The position numbers were made by a program, and so were the translations under genes. 34,828 nt of DNA, taken from assembly GCA_030066265.1 (NCBI GenBank), contig JASJCF010000010.1, forward strand, positions 1 to 34,828, read 5' to 3'. Source of the stretch: Acidimicrobiia bacterium (lineage in GTDB: Bacteria > Actinomycetota > Acidimicrobiia > Spongiisociales > UBA5794). Shown piece by piece: positions 1 through 7,671 of the stretch (the stretch's first letter is position 1; every line of letters starts with the position of its first letter). The notes under the pieces are model-generated. The model did not search any database. It worked only from the letters and a program-made list of their open reading frames with translations, and had not been told where the DNA came from.

Positions 1-178
1 GAGATCTGAGAACTGAGAACTGAGAACTGATGAGCGACGAGCCTCGAGTCCCGAGTCCCGAGTCCCGAGTCCCGAGTCCCGAGTCCCGAGTCTCGAGTCC
101 CGTCCCCCCTGAAGGGAGGACCTTCTTGCTGACAACTGAGAGCTGAGAACTGAAGACTGCGAACTGAAGACTGATGAC
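1..178. repeat. Heptanucleotide (7-bp period) short tandem repeat array: 'aactgag' units and 'agtcccg/agtctcg' units
   Basis: Direct reading: gag aactgag aactgag ... agtcccg x6 agtctcg agtcccg ... aactgag agctgag aactga agactg. No convincing CDS. Confidence 0.85.
102..121. other. Imperfect hairpin (possible terminator for the minus-strand unit or REP-like palindrome)
   Basis: gtcccccc-tgaa-gggaggac, 8-bp stem with one mismatch, 4-nt loop, about 60 bp downstream of the minus-strand CDS end at 179; no T-tract. Confidence 0.4.
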
Positions 179-1963
179 TCAGCTTCCGGCTTCGACCATC
201 TCGTCGCCGTCTTCGCTGCCGTCGCCTTCGCCTTCGACCAACCCGCAATCGGCTTCGGCTTCTTCGAGGGGCTGGCCACCGAACTGCACCCGCTCGTACA
301 GGGCGACTGCGGCCAGCTGCTCATCGGTGAGATTCCCGAACGCCGGCATGTTGCCGCCGCCTCCGACAGGCTTGTTCGTCGCGCCGTAGGTGTCATCCGG
401 CCATCCGGACGTGCCCAATCGGATCCACTCGACGTGCTCGTTGCACGTACCGGTGGGGAAGGTGGCGAGGACCGCTCCACCGGTGAACGCCGGCCCGACA
501 CCACCTTCGCCGTTCCCACCATGGCAGGCGACGCAGCCGCTGTACTGGCCGCTCCCGAGAGCCAGGAAGTCGACGCTCGATGATCCGTACTCGGAGCCGT
601 CGCAGTTGACGGCGAGGCCAGTGGCCTCATCGATCCTCAGCTGACCGGCAACTCCGCAGTCGGGGCCGTTCGGAGTGACCAGGATGTAGGTCACGGCGAG
701 GATGGGGATGATGACGAAGGCCGCGGCGAGCCATGCCGGGTATCCACGCGAACGCGATCCCTCATCGTCGTCCGTCTCGGATTGCGGCTCGCTATCGGCG
801 GGTGCTGTTCCTTCGATCACCTCGATCTCGGGGACATCCTCAGTGGCGGCGGCCGGTGCTGCTGCCGGTGCTTCGGGTGTCGGTGCTTGCGCAGCGGGCG
901 CGCCCGAGGCCGCTGGCGCGACCGTCGCAGGGTCGACCCCTGCCCATTCGGCGAGGACGGCTTCGAGTGGCTCCCCGGTCTTCTTCGCCCGGGCCTCCGC
1001 GGATCGTTTGGCGATGGGTGCCGGCATGCCCTTGGCTTCGGCGACCTTGTCGAGCAGTTCGTCCATCGACATCGCCCCCGCCGCTCCGGCGGCGGCAGTC
1101 GCTGCAGGAGCAGAGGATGGCTCAGATGCCGCCGGTTCGGACGCCACAGGTGTCGACGACGATTGCTCGGGCTCGGTTGCCGAGACCGCAGACGGATCGA
1201 CCCCTGCCCATTCGGCGAGGACGGCTTCGAGTGGTTCCCCGGTCTTCTTCGCCCGGGCCTCTGCGGATCGTTTGGCGATGGGTGCCGGCATGCCTTTGGC
1301 TTCGGCGACTTTGTCGAGCAGTTCGTCCATCGACATCGCCCCCGCCGCTCCGGCGGCGGCAGTCGCTGCAGGAGCAGGGGATGGCTCAGATGCCGCCGGG
1401 GCCCCTGCATCTTCTGAGTCGACGGGCTCGGGTGTTCCGGGATCTGGCGTTCCGGGATCTGGCGTTGCAGGCTGCGATGTCGCAGTGGTCTTCGAGTCGG
1501 CGGGTTCGACGTCCGGAACGGGAGCGGTGCCGTCGGCAACCTGCTTGGAGAGCTCGTCGAGATCGACGCCGGCCCAGGATGCGAGCACGGTGTCGAGGTC
1601 GGTGTTCGAGTTGCGTGCACGAGCCTCAGCCGACGAACGCACGAGCTTGGGCGGCATGCGCTTCGATGCGGCTGCGAGGTCGACGAGGTAGTCGGTCGTC
1701 ACCTCGTCCGGTGCGCCGGTCGCAGGAGCGTCCGCTGCCGGAGCATCGGAATCGGATGTCTCGGATTCGGCTGCCTCGGGTTCGGGTGCCTGCCCCTCGG
1801 CCGCCTGCGGCTCGGGGGTGGACCCGACGTCCTCGCCTGCCCACTCGGCGAGGACGGCCTCGACCGTCGTCCCCTCCTTCTCGGCTCGCGCCTGTGCGGA
1901 CCGTTCCGTCAGCGCCGGTGGCATCCCCATCTGCTCGGCAGCCCGTTTGAGCAGGTCATCCAT
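179..1963 (-). CDS. Membrane-anchored monoheme c-type cytochrome with four N-terminal copies of a ~45-aa helical module ('MPxxlxkRSAEARAkktGexlEaVLAeWAGvD') separated by Ala/Pro/Glu-rich linkers
   Basis: 594-aa ORF; TM 'YPAWLAAAFVIIPILAVTYILV'; CVACH heme motif at 521-535 (minus strand); downstream 'NMPAFGNLTDEQLAAVALY' typical of cytochrome c Met-ligand region. Confidence 0.9.
   Translation of the reverse strand: MDDLLKRAAEQMGMPPALTERSAQARAEKEGTTVEAVLAEWAGEDVGSTPEPQAAEGQAPEPEAAESETSDSDAPAADAPATGAPDEVTTDYLVDLAAASKRMPPKLVRSSAEARARNSNTDLDTVLASWAGVDLDELSKQVADGTAPVPDVEPADSKTTATSQPATPDPGTPDPGTPEPVDSEDAGAPAASEPSPAPAATAAAGAAGAMSMDELLDKVAEAKGMPAPIAKRSAEARAKKTGEPLEAVLAEWAGVDPSAVSATEPEQSSSTPVASEPAASEPSSAPAATAAAGAAGAMSMDELLDKVAEAKGMPAPIAKRSAEARAKKTGEPLEAVLAEWAGVDPATVAPAASGAPAAQAPTPEAPAAAPAAATEDVPEIEVIEGTAPADSEPQSETDDDEGSRSRGYPAWLAAAFVIIPILAVTYILVTPNGPDCGVAGQLRIDEATGLAVNCDGSEYGSSSVDFLALGSGQYSGCVACHGGNGEGGVGPAFTGGAVLATFPTGTCNEHVEWIRLGTSGWPDDTYGATNKPVGGGGNMPAFGNLTDEQLAAVALYERVQFGGQPLEEAEADCGLVEGEGDGSEDGDEMVEAGS
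929..1398 (-). repeat. 264-bp-period (88-codon) tandem duplication within the cytochrome c gene; near-identical ~200-bp cores at about 933-1135 and 1197-1399
   Basis: Both copies encode SMDELLDKVAEAKGMPAPIAKRSAEARAKKTGEPLEAVLAEWAGVDP; 'cccctgccca' occurs at 937 and 1201 (offset 264). Confidence 0.9.
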
Positions 1964-1969
1964 TCGCGA

Positions 1970-3871
1970 TCACCTCAGCGTCTCCAGGTAGCTCACGAGA
2001 GCGGCGAGCTCGTCGGTGGAAAGGTAGGAGTAGGACGGCATCGTCGACCACGGCATCACCGATCGCGGATTCTCGAGGTGCGCCTGGACGAGAACACGGT
2101 CGAAGAAGTCGGCCCTGCCGGCGAAGTGCATGAGGTCGGGCCCGAGGCGGTATGTGCCGAGCAAAGCGGGACTCTCGTTCGCATAGTCGCCGGCGATGGA
2201 CACCGGCCCGAGCCCGACGTCGGTGCCCACCGGGCGGACGGCCTGGGTGTGGCACGACACACACCCCTCGGAGATGTAGAGGTTGCGCCCCGTGAGCTCC
2301 ACCGTTCCCGCTCGATAGGTGCGGTCGGTGTCTGCGAGCAGGGTCGAGTCGCGATCGGCATTGTCCGCCACGGGCAGTACCAGCATCATGAGTGCAGCGA
2401 ACAGCCACACGCCGACGGAGCCCCACATGAGGCGACGCCAGCTGGCGTAGCGAGGTGTCCCCTCGAATTCGAGATCGTATGGCCGCTCGGCCGGGGGCAT
2501 GTCCAGCGCTTCGTCGTTGCGCCGGCCCAGCGTGGCAACGAAGGCAATCTGTCCCAAGAAGAAGATGGCCATGCCCACTGCCATCAGCCATGCAAAGGGT
2601 TCGAATGTCTCCGCAGTCACCTTCCATGCCGCACCGGCGTTCGCATAGGACTGGCTGGCGGGCCCGACCGCCCACGAGAATCCCACGGCGATCCCCCCGA
2701 TGAGCCCACCGAGCGTCATCACGGCGAGGCCCACCGTGGAGAGGACACCGTGCGCTGTGCGGGCGAGCGAAGAGCCGCCCCGCATGACACTCACCGCTGC
2801 GAAGAGTGCGAATGAGCAAGCGCCGAGCACCGTTGCGAACCACGCAGTGTCGACCCACGGCGAGTACTGGATGATGGTGCTCGTGCCTCGCCATGCCCAC
2901 AACAGGAGCACCACGGTTGCCGTGGCGAATGCAGATCCCGCGATGAGGATGAGCCTCAGGGACACGCGGTCCCCGATGAGGTGGATCCTGCCTCGCAGCA
3001 TCAAGCCGATGTCCCCGGCGATGGTGAGCAGGGGAACCAGAGCGGCGATTGCGAAGGCGATCGAGATCGTCTCGTACCAGTCGGGTACCGGCGTGAAGAT
3101 CAACGGAACCGCACCGAGATTCGCCCAGACGATCGTGAGCGACCAGAAGCCGAGGGCGGCCAGGGATCTCGTCTCGGTCGGGTCACCGTCCGAGATCGCC
3201 GCCACCACGTAGTAAGTCAACCCGACGGCCGAGGTGACGAGGAACAGACCGGTGAACGTCGAGCTGACGAAGCTCGCCTGGATGACTCCCGGGATGCCGT
3301 CAGAGCCGGGGATGAGCCCGACGATGGCCGATGCCGTCAGCCAGATGGGTGCAGCCGTGAGATACCAACCCGCTGCACCGAGCTTGTCTCCCTTCTGCCG
3401 GGCCATGCCGACGAGCGCAATGGCTGCGAGGAGGAAGCCAACCGTCGTGATCGCACGAGCCCACAGGGGTGCTTCGAGCCTCACCACGCCGGTCTGGAGC
3501 CCGAAGAGGATCGCCGCACCGCCGCCGAGGACGCCGACGGCGATCAGCGCCAGGGATCCGTACGCCAATGAGGTGCGCTGGTGGGCACCCGTGATACGTC
3601 CGAGCGCCCAATAGGAAGCGCCGAGCAGCCCGATCGTCAACCAACCCACCTCGATGAACAGCCTCGCTGCGGGTGCCATGCGCCCGTATGTCGTCGCTGG
3701 AATCCCGCCGAGGAAGTCGGGGAAGACGAGCTGGAACGATGCCAGAGAAGCGAGGAGCGTGCCGATCACGAGGAAGATGGCAGCCACGATGAGGTGGGCG
3801 CGGGTGGGGCTGGTGCTGTCGGAGTCCGAGGCGGATTCGGTCGCTTCGGTCGGCGAGGCTTCGGCGGTCAC
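1970..3871 (-). CDS. CcoN-like heme-copper oxidase subunit I homologue (canonical His ligands apparently absent) fused to a CcoO/FixO-type cytochrome c domain
   Basis: CcoN-like segments 'GRMAPAARLFIEVGWLTIGLLGASYW', 'GFWSLTIVWANLGAVPLIFTPVPDWYETISIAFAI'; CcoO-like C-terminus 'GRNLYISEGCVSCHTQAVRPV...YRLGPDLMHFAGR...HLENPRSVMPWSTMPSYSYLS'. CVSCH at 2249-2263. Start set at GTG 3871 preceded by AGGAGG; the ORF extends to ATG 3949. Confidence 0.8.
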   Translation of the reverse strand: MTAEASPTEATESASDSDSTSPTRAHLIVAAIFLVIGTLLASLASFQLVFPDFLGGIPATTYGRMAPAARLFIEVGWLTIGLLGASYWALGRITGAHQRTSLAYGSLALIAVGVLGGGAAILFGLQTGVVRLEAPLWARAITTVGFLLAAIALVGMARQKGDKLGAAGWYLTAAPIWLTASAIVGLIPGSDGIPGVIQASFVSSTFTGLFLVTSAVGLTYYVVAAISDGDPTETRSLAALGFWSLTIVWANLGAVPLIFTPVPDWYETISIAFAIAALVPLLTIAGDIGLMLRGRIHLIGDRVSLRLILIAGSAFATATVVLLLWAWRGTSTIIQYSPWVDTAWFATVLGACSFALFAAVSVMRGGSSLARTAHGVLSTVGLAVMTLGGLIGGIAVGFSWAVGPASQSYANAGAAWKVTAETFEPFAWLMAVGMAIFFLGQIAFVATLGRRNDEALDMPPAERPYDLEFEGTPRYASWRRLMWGSVGVWLFAALMMLVLPVADNADRDSTLLADTDRTYRAGTVELTGRNLYISEGCVSCHTQAVRPVGTDVGLGPVSIAGDYANESPALLGTYRLGPDLMHFAGRADFFDRVLVQAHLENPRSVMPWSTMPSYSYLSTDELAALVSYLETLR

Positions 3872-3971
3872 GCTCCGGTGGTCCTCCTGAGCGGCGTGGC
3901 ACGGTCTTGACGTTGGCCTGCGCGACTCTAGCCGCCGACCGATCGCCAACCCTCATCTGTGAAAGCGCGTG

Positions 3972-4041
3972 CCTCACCGGTGAACACCACGGTGAGGGCG
4001 GCCCGATGGAGCAGTTGGCGGGGTGAGGGCAGGGTTCACCC
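3972..4041. promoter_or_regulatory. Divergent intergenic region with two inverted repeats built from GGTGA/TCACC half-sites (candidate operator)
   Basis: cctcaccg-N10-cggtgagg at 3972-3997 and gggtga-N9-tcaccc at 4021-4041, between divergent respiratory units. Confidence 0.35.
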
Positions 4042-4087
4042 GCGTGACTCTGCGACGGCCGTAGAATGCATCCCACTCGCACGAGGG

Positions 4088-4678
4088 ATGCACGTGACAG
4101 AACGGATGCAGTTGTGGGCCGGCCTCGGTCTGATCCTCCTGGGGACGATCGTCTCGATCGTCGGAGGGTTCCTCGTCCACACCGCAGAGGCTCCGGAGTT
4201 CAACGAGTTCGGCCAAGCCATGTTCGAGGGCTTTCCCCGGGGATGGATACCGGCCCTCATCGCCCAGATGATCACGCTCGGCGGCGTCCTCATGGCAATG
4301 GGCGGGGTGTTGCTGGCCTTCGTCTACGGCAAGCCGCTCACCTGGGCGAGCGCGATGATCGGGGCTGCGCTGTTCACCGGCCTCATGTTCATCATCTTCG
4401 CCATCATCCCGAACCAGATGCTGACGCTCTTCCAGGGCACCCTCGACTGGAACGCAAACCGCATCCTGATCACCGTCCCGCCCGCCCTCGTCCTCGGCAA
4501 TGAGGTGGCGATCTCGTATTCGGCTGCCAAGGACATGATCGTTGCCGGGTATGTCACGACGGCGTTGATCGTCGTTCCCGTGGCCATGTACCAGTGGCAG
4601 GGGCGCCAGATGAAGAAAGACGAGCCCAAGCCCGAGCCCGTCTCGAGCTATGGCCGTCCGATGAGGAACGGTGGCTGA
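4088..4678 (+). CDS. Conserved-looking multi-TM membrane protein, first gene of the ferredoxin/cytochrome b/Rieske operon; function unknown
   Basis: About 4 TM segments; starts at ATG 4088 or 4106; stop overlaps the next start (TGATG). Confidence 0.75.
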   Translation: MHVTERMQLWAGLGLILLGTIVSIVGGFLVHTAEAPEFNEFGQAMFEGFPRGWIPALIAQMITLGGVLMAMGGVLLAFVYGKPLTWASAMIGAALFTGLMFIIFAIIPNQMLTLFQGTLDWNANRILITVPPALVLGNEVAISYSAAKDMIVAGYVTTALIVVPVAMYQWQGRQMKKDEPKPEPVSSYGRPMRNGG

Positions 4679-5121
4679 TGGCAAAGGAAGTCTGGCTCGA
4701 GACACCTCCGATCCGCGACGATTACCAGCTCGCGATGGTCGACACCTCGTACCTCGAGGCCGCCGTGAAGCCGAAGCAGTTCATCCACATCGACGAGGCG
4801 GAGTGCATCCTGTGCGCAGGCTGCGTCGACATCTGTCCGTGGAAGTGCATCCACTTCCTCGACCCGGACATCGTCTCCGAGACGTTCGGCGTGGAGAATC
4901 CGGCGGACAAGGAAGAGAATGGGGCACTGTTCCTCATCGACGACACCGAGTGCACGCGATGCAAACTGTGTGTCGACCGGTGTCCCACGAATGTGATCAC
5001 GATCGGCAAGTTCGCAGGCTCGCTCGCCGAGCAGTCCGGCGAATTCGACGAAGCGCCCTGGGAGTACGAGACGGGTCATCGAGACGACAAGAACGGTTAC
5101 AGCTACGGCGTGCGCTGGTAG
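4678..5121 (+). CDS. 2[4Fe-4S] ferredoxin-like protein
   Basis: CILCAGCVDICPWKC and CTRCKLCVDRCPTNV motifs. Confidence 0.92.
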   Translation: MAKEVWLETPPIRDDYQLAMVDTSYLEAAVKPKQFIHIDEAECILCAGCVDICPWKCIHFLDPDIVSETFGVENPADKEENGALFLIDDTECTRCKLCVDRCPTNVITIGKFAGSLAEQSGEFDEAPWEYETGHRDDKNGYSYGVRW

Positions 5122-5136
5122 ACAAACGGAGACGAG

Positions 5137-5916
5137 TTGGCTGACGACAAAGGCACAGCAACCCGGGTGAGAGAGTCCGTGTCCGGACTCGGCGATCACA
5201 TCCGGAACTCACAGGTGTGGACGTCGATCTTCCGGCCCGGCTCGCCCATGCGGGCGGACGGGGGCGATTCGCCGAGGAACCGCGCCTACGTGGTGATGAA
5301 CAACGTGCTGTATCACCTCCACCCGGTCAAGGTGAAGCGCCACGGCGTGAAGCTGTCCTACACCCTGTGTCTGGGGGGCCTCAGCTTCTTCCTGTTCATC
5401 CTGTTGACGATCACGGGCATCTTCTTGATGTTCTACTACCGGCCGACCTCACCGCAGGCCTACATCGACATGCAGGCCCTCGCCACGGACGTGGCGTTCG
5501 GCCAGCTGGTACGGAACATGCACCGATGGGGCGCCCACATCATGGTGTTGGCCGTGTTCCTCCACATGTCGCGGGTCTTCTACCACGGGGCGTACAAGCC
5601 ACCGCGCGAGTTCAACTGGGTGGTCGGAATCATCTTGTTGCTCCTGACCCTGTTGCTGTCGTTCACCGGCTACCTGCTCCCGTGGGACCAGCTGGCGCTC
5701 TGGGCAGTGACCGTCGGGACCAACATGGCTGCGTACACACCGGTGTTCGGTGATCAAGTGGAGTTTGCACTCCTCGGAGGAGTGCAGATCACGGCGGACA
5801 CCCTCTTGCGGTGGTACGTGCTCCACGTGCTGTTCCTGCCCTTCATCATCACCATCTTCATGGCCGTTCACTTCTGGCGAGTCCGCAAAGACGGCGGCAT
5901 CTCGGGACCCCTCTAA
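5137..5916 (+). CDS. Cytochrome b (b6-type N-terminal half) of a bc/b6f-type quinol complex
   Basis: TTG start; heme-ligand segments '[39 protein letters not shown]' and '[32 protein letters not shown]'. Confidence 0.93.
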   Translation: MADDKGTATRVRESVSGLGDHIRNSQVWTSIFRPGSPMRADGGDSPRNRAYVVMNNVLYHLHPVKVKRHGVKLSYTLCLGGLSFFLFILLTITGIFLMFYYRPTSPQAYIDMQALATDVAFGQLVRNMHRWGAHIMVLAVFLHMSRVFYHGAYKPPREFNWVVGIILLLLTLLLSFTGYLLPWDQLALWAVTVGTNMAAYTPVFGDQVEFALLGGVQITADTLLRWYVLHVLFLPFIITIFMAVHFWRVRKDGGISGPL

Positions 5917-5925
5917 GGAGACGGC

Positions 5926-6807
5926 ATGGCAGAGCTACCAGAACATCTCCAGAAGCGGGCGGCCGAGGCACGCGCCAAGGCTTCCGGTACGCCATCCCCC
6001 GATGCCGCTCCTGCTGCGCCTCCATCGGGCAACGGAGCAGCCGGGAACGGATCGGGCGGGAACGGATCGGGCGGCCCGGGTCGAGACCTCGACGCCGAGG
6101 CCGCTCAGTACGGCGTTCCCCGTGCGCTGTTGGAGCGGGCCATGTTCGCTCGAGCCCGCAAGGACGGCACTGCGGTCCCGCAGCTCGTCGGCGCTGGAGC
6201 ACCTGCCGCCTCGGCATCGGCGGGGACCACCGCTGGCGCGGGCTCCACGACGGTCACGACCTCAGCGCCTGCGGGCCCTCCGCCCGGCGTTCGCACCCAG
6301 CGCCTCTTGACGGTCGTCAAGGCCGGTGCGATCCAGGGAACGACGCGAGAGCCCACGGACAAGGTGAACGTGTGGCCGCACCTGCTCGCAATCGAGTTCG
6401 TCGCTCTGCTCGGGATGCTCGCCTTCCTGACGCTCCTGTCGGCGTTCGTCGATGCACCGCTCCTGGAGTTCGCCAACTTCAACGAGCAGCCGAACCCCTC
6501 GAAAGCCCCGTGGTACTTCCTCGGTCTGCAGGAGTTGTTGGCCTACTTCGATCCGATGGTCGCCGGCGTGATCATCCCCGGGTTCGGTCTTGCCGCACTG
6601 GCGTTCATCCCGTATGTCGATCGCAACCCGTCCGTCCGGCCATCGGACCGCAAGCTCGCGATCTCGATCTACACCATCTTCTTCATGGCTGCCGCCGTGC
6701 TCACGATCTTCGGCTCCTTCTTCAGAGGACCCGGGTTCAACTTCACCTTCCCATGGCGTGATGGCATATTCTTCGACGATCTGCTGACGATTCTGGGACA
6801 CGAATGA
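5926..6807 (+). CDS. Cytochrome b C-terminal subunit (subunit IV-like) with an N-terminal extension containing the RSAEARAK-type module
   Basis: Qo-site-like 'NPSKAPWYFLGLQELLAYFDPMVAGVIIPGF'; N-term 'LPEHLQKRAAEARAKASG' and 'LDAEAAQYGVPRALLERAMFARARKDGTAVPQLVGAG'. Confidence 0.9.
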   Translation: MAELPEHLQKRAAEARAKASGTPSPDAAPAAPPSGNGAAGNGSGGNGSGGPGRDLDAEAAQYGVPRALLERAMFARARKDGTAVPQLVGAGAPAASASAGTTAGAGSTTVTTSAPAGPPPGVRTQRLLTVVKAGAIQGTTREPTDKVNVWPHLLAIEFVALLGMLAFLTLLSAFVDAPLLEFANFNEQPNPSKAPWYFLGLQELLAYFDPMVAGVIIPGFGLAALAFIPYVDRNPSVRPSDRKLAISIYTIFFMAAAVLTIFGSFFRGPGFNFTFPWRDGIFFDDLLTILGHE

Positions 6808-7667
6808 CCGGCGCACTCCTCTTCGCGATGATCCTGATCCTCCTTGCGTTGATCTCGGCTGCCGCCGTCGTTGCGATTGCGGCCAGGCGCCAGGACGCCG
6901 ACGGACCCGCAACGGCAGGGGAGTTCGACCGCAGGGCCCAGAAGGCAGATCAGGAACGCAAGAAGGTGGCGGCCACCGTCGGAACAGCGCCCGCGTCCGA
7001 TGCCGTGCCTGCGGAGGATGTCGTCTATGTGCCCGCACCCCACGAGTTCGAGGAAGACGAACCGCGTGTGGAGATCTCATATGACGACTACGGGGTGACG
7101 CGCCGGAAGTTCTTCAACCGAGCAATCGGCGCCGTGTTCGGTTTGTTCATCCTCCAGTTCGCCCTCGCCGGCCTTGCCTTCTTTTGGCCGAAGCTCAAGG
7201 GCGGATTCGGTACGGCGATCAAGGCCGGGTCGGTGTCGAGCCTCAAGGCTCAGGTGATCGACGGCGCAACCGTCACTCCGCTGTTCGTGCCGGCAGCCCA
7301 GGCGTGGCTGGTTCCGTTCGAGGTTTCGAGGCTGCCCGGGAGTTCGTTCGAGGCGACCCCCAACGTTGTCGCGGGTGGTGAGAGCGACGGGATCGGGCTC
7401 ATGGCCCTCTGGCAGAAGTGCGTTCATCTGGGATGTCGCGTTCCCGACTGCGTGTCCTCACAGGGCTTCGAATGCCCATGCCACGGATCGAAGTACAACA
7501 TCTCTGGCGAGTACAGCTCGGGGCCCGCACCTCGCAATCTCGATCGGTTCGCCGTCGCCGTCGATGACGCCGGCGACTTCGTGATCGACACCGGGACCGT
7601 GGTCCAGACGTCCCGAGCCACCACGTTCACTGCGGTGTATCCGCAAGGGCCATTCTGCGTAGGGTGA
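6804..7667 (+). CDS. Rieske [2Fe-2S] iron-sulfur protein
   Basis: Rieske motifs 'CVHLGCRV' and 'CPCHGSKYNISGEYSSGPAPRNLDRF'; two N-terminal hydrophobic segments; overlaps previous stop by 4 nt. Confidence 0.95.
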   Translation: MTGALLFAMILILLALISAAAVVAIAARRQDADGPATAGEFDRRAQKADQERKKVAATVGTAPASDAVPAEDVVYVPAPHEFEEDEPRVEISYDDYGVTRRKFFNRAIGAVFGLFILQFALAGLAFFWPKLKGGFGTAIKAGSVSSLKAQVIDGATVTPLFVPAAQAWLVPFEVSRLPGSSFEATPNVVAGGESDGIGLMALWQKCVHLGCRVPDCVSSQGFECPCHGSKYNISGEYSSGPAPRNLDRFAVAVDDAGDFVIDTGTVVQTSRATTFTAVYPQGPFCVG

Positions 7668-7671
7668 TCTG

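Noticed and set aside
929-1399. Assembly artefact explaining the 264-bp duplication
   Set aside because: The copies differ at several third-codon positions, so it is not a simple read-duplication error.
702-1950. Plus-strand ORFs (329 and 405 aa) opposite the module-rich cytochrome c
   Set aside because: Ser/Ala- or Arg/Pro-rich low complexity; minus-strand frame has TM, heme motif and conserved modules.
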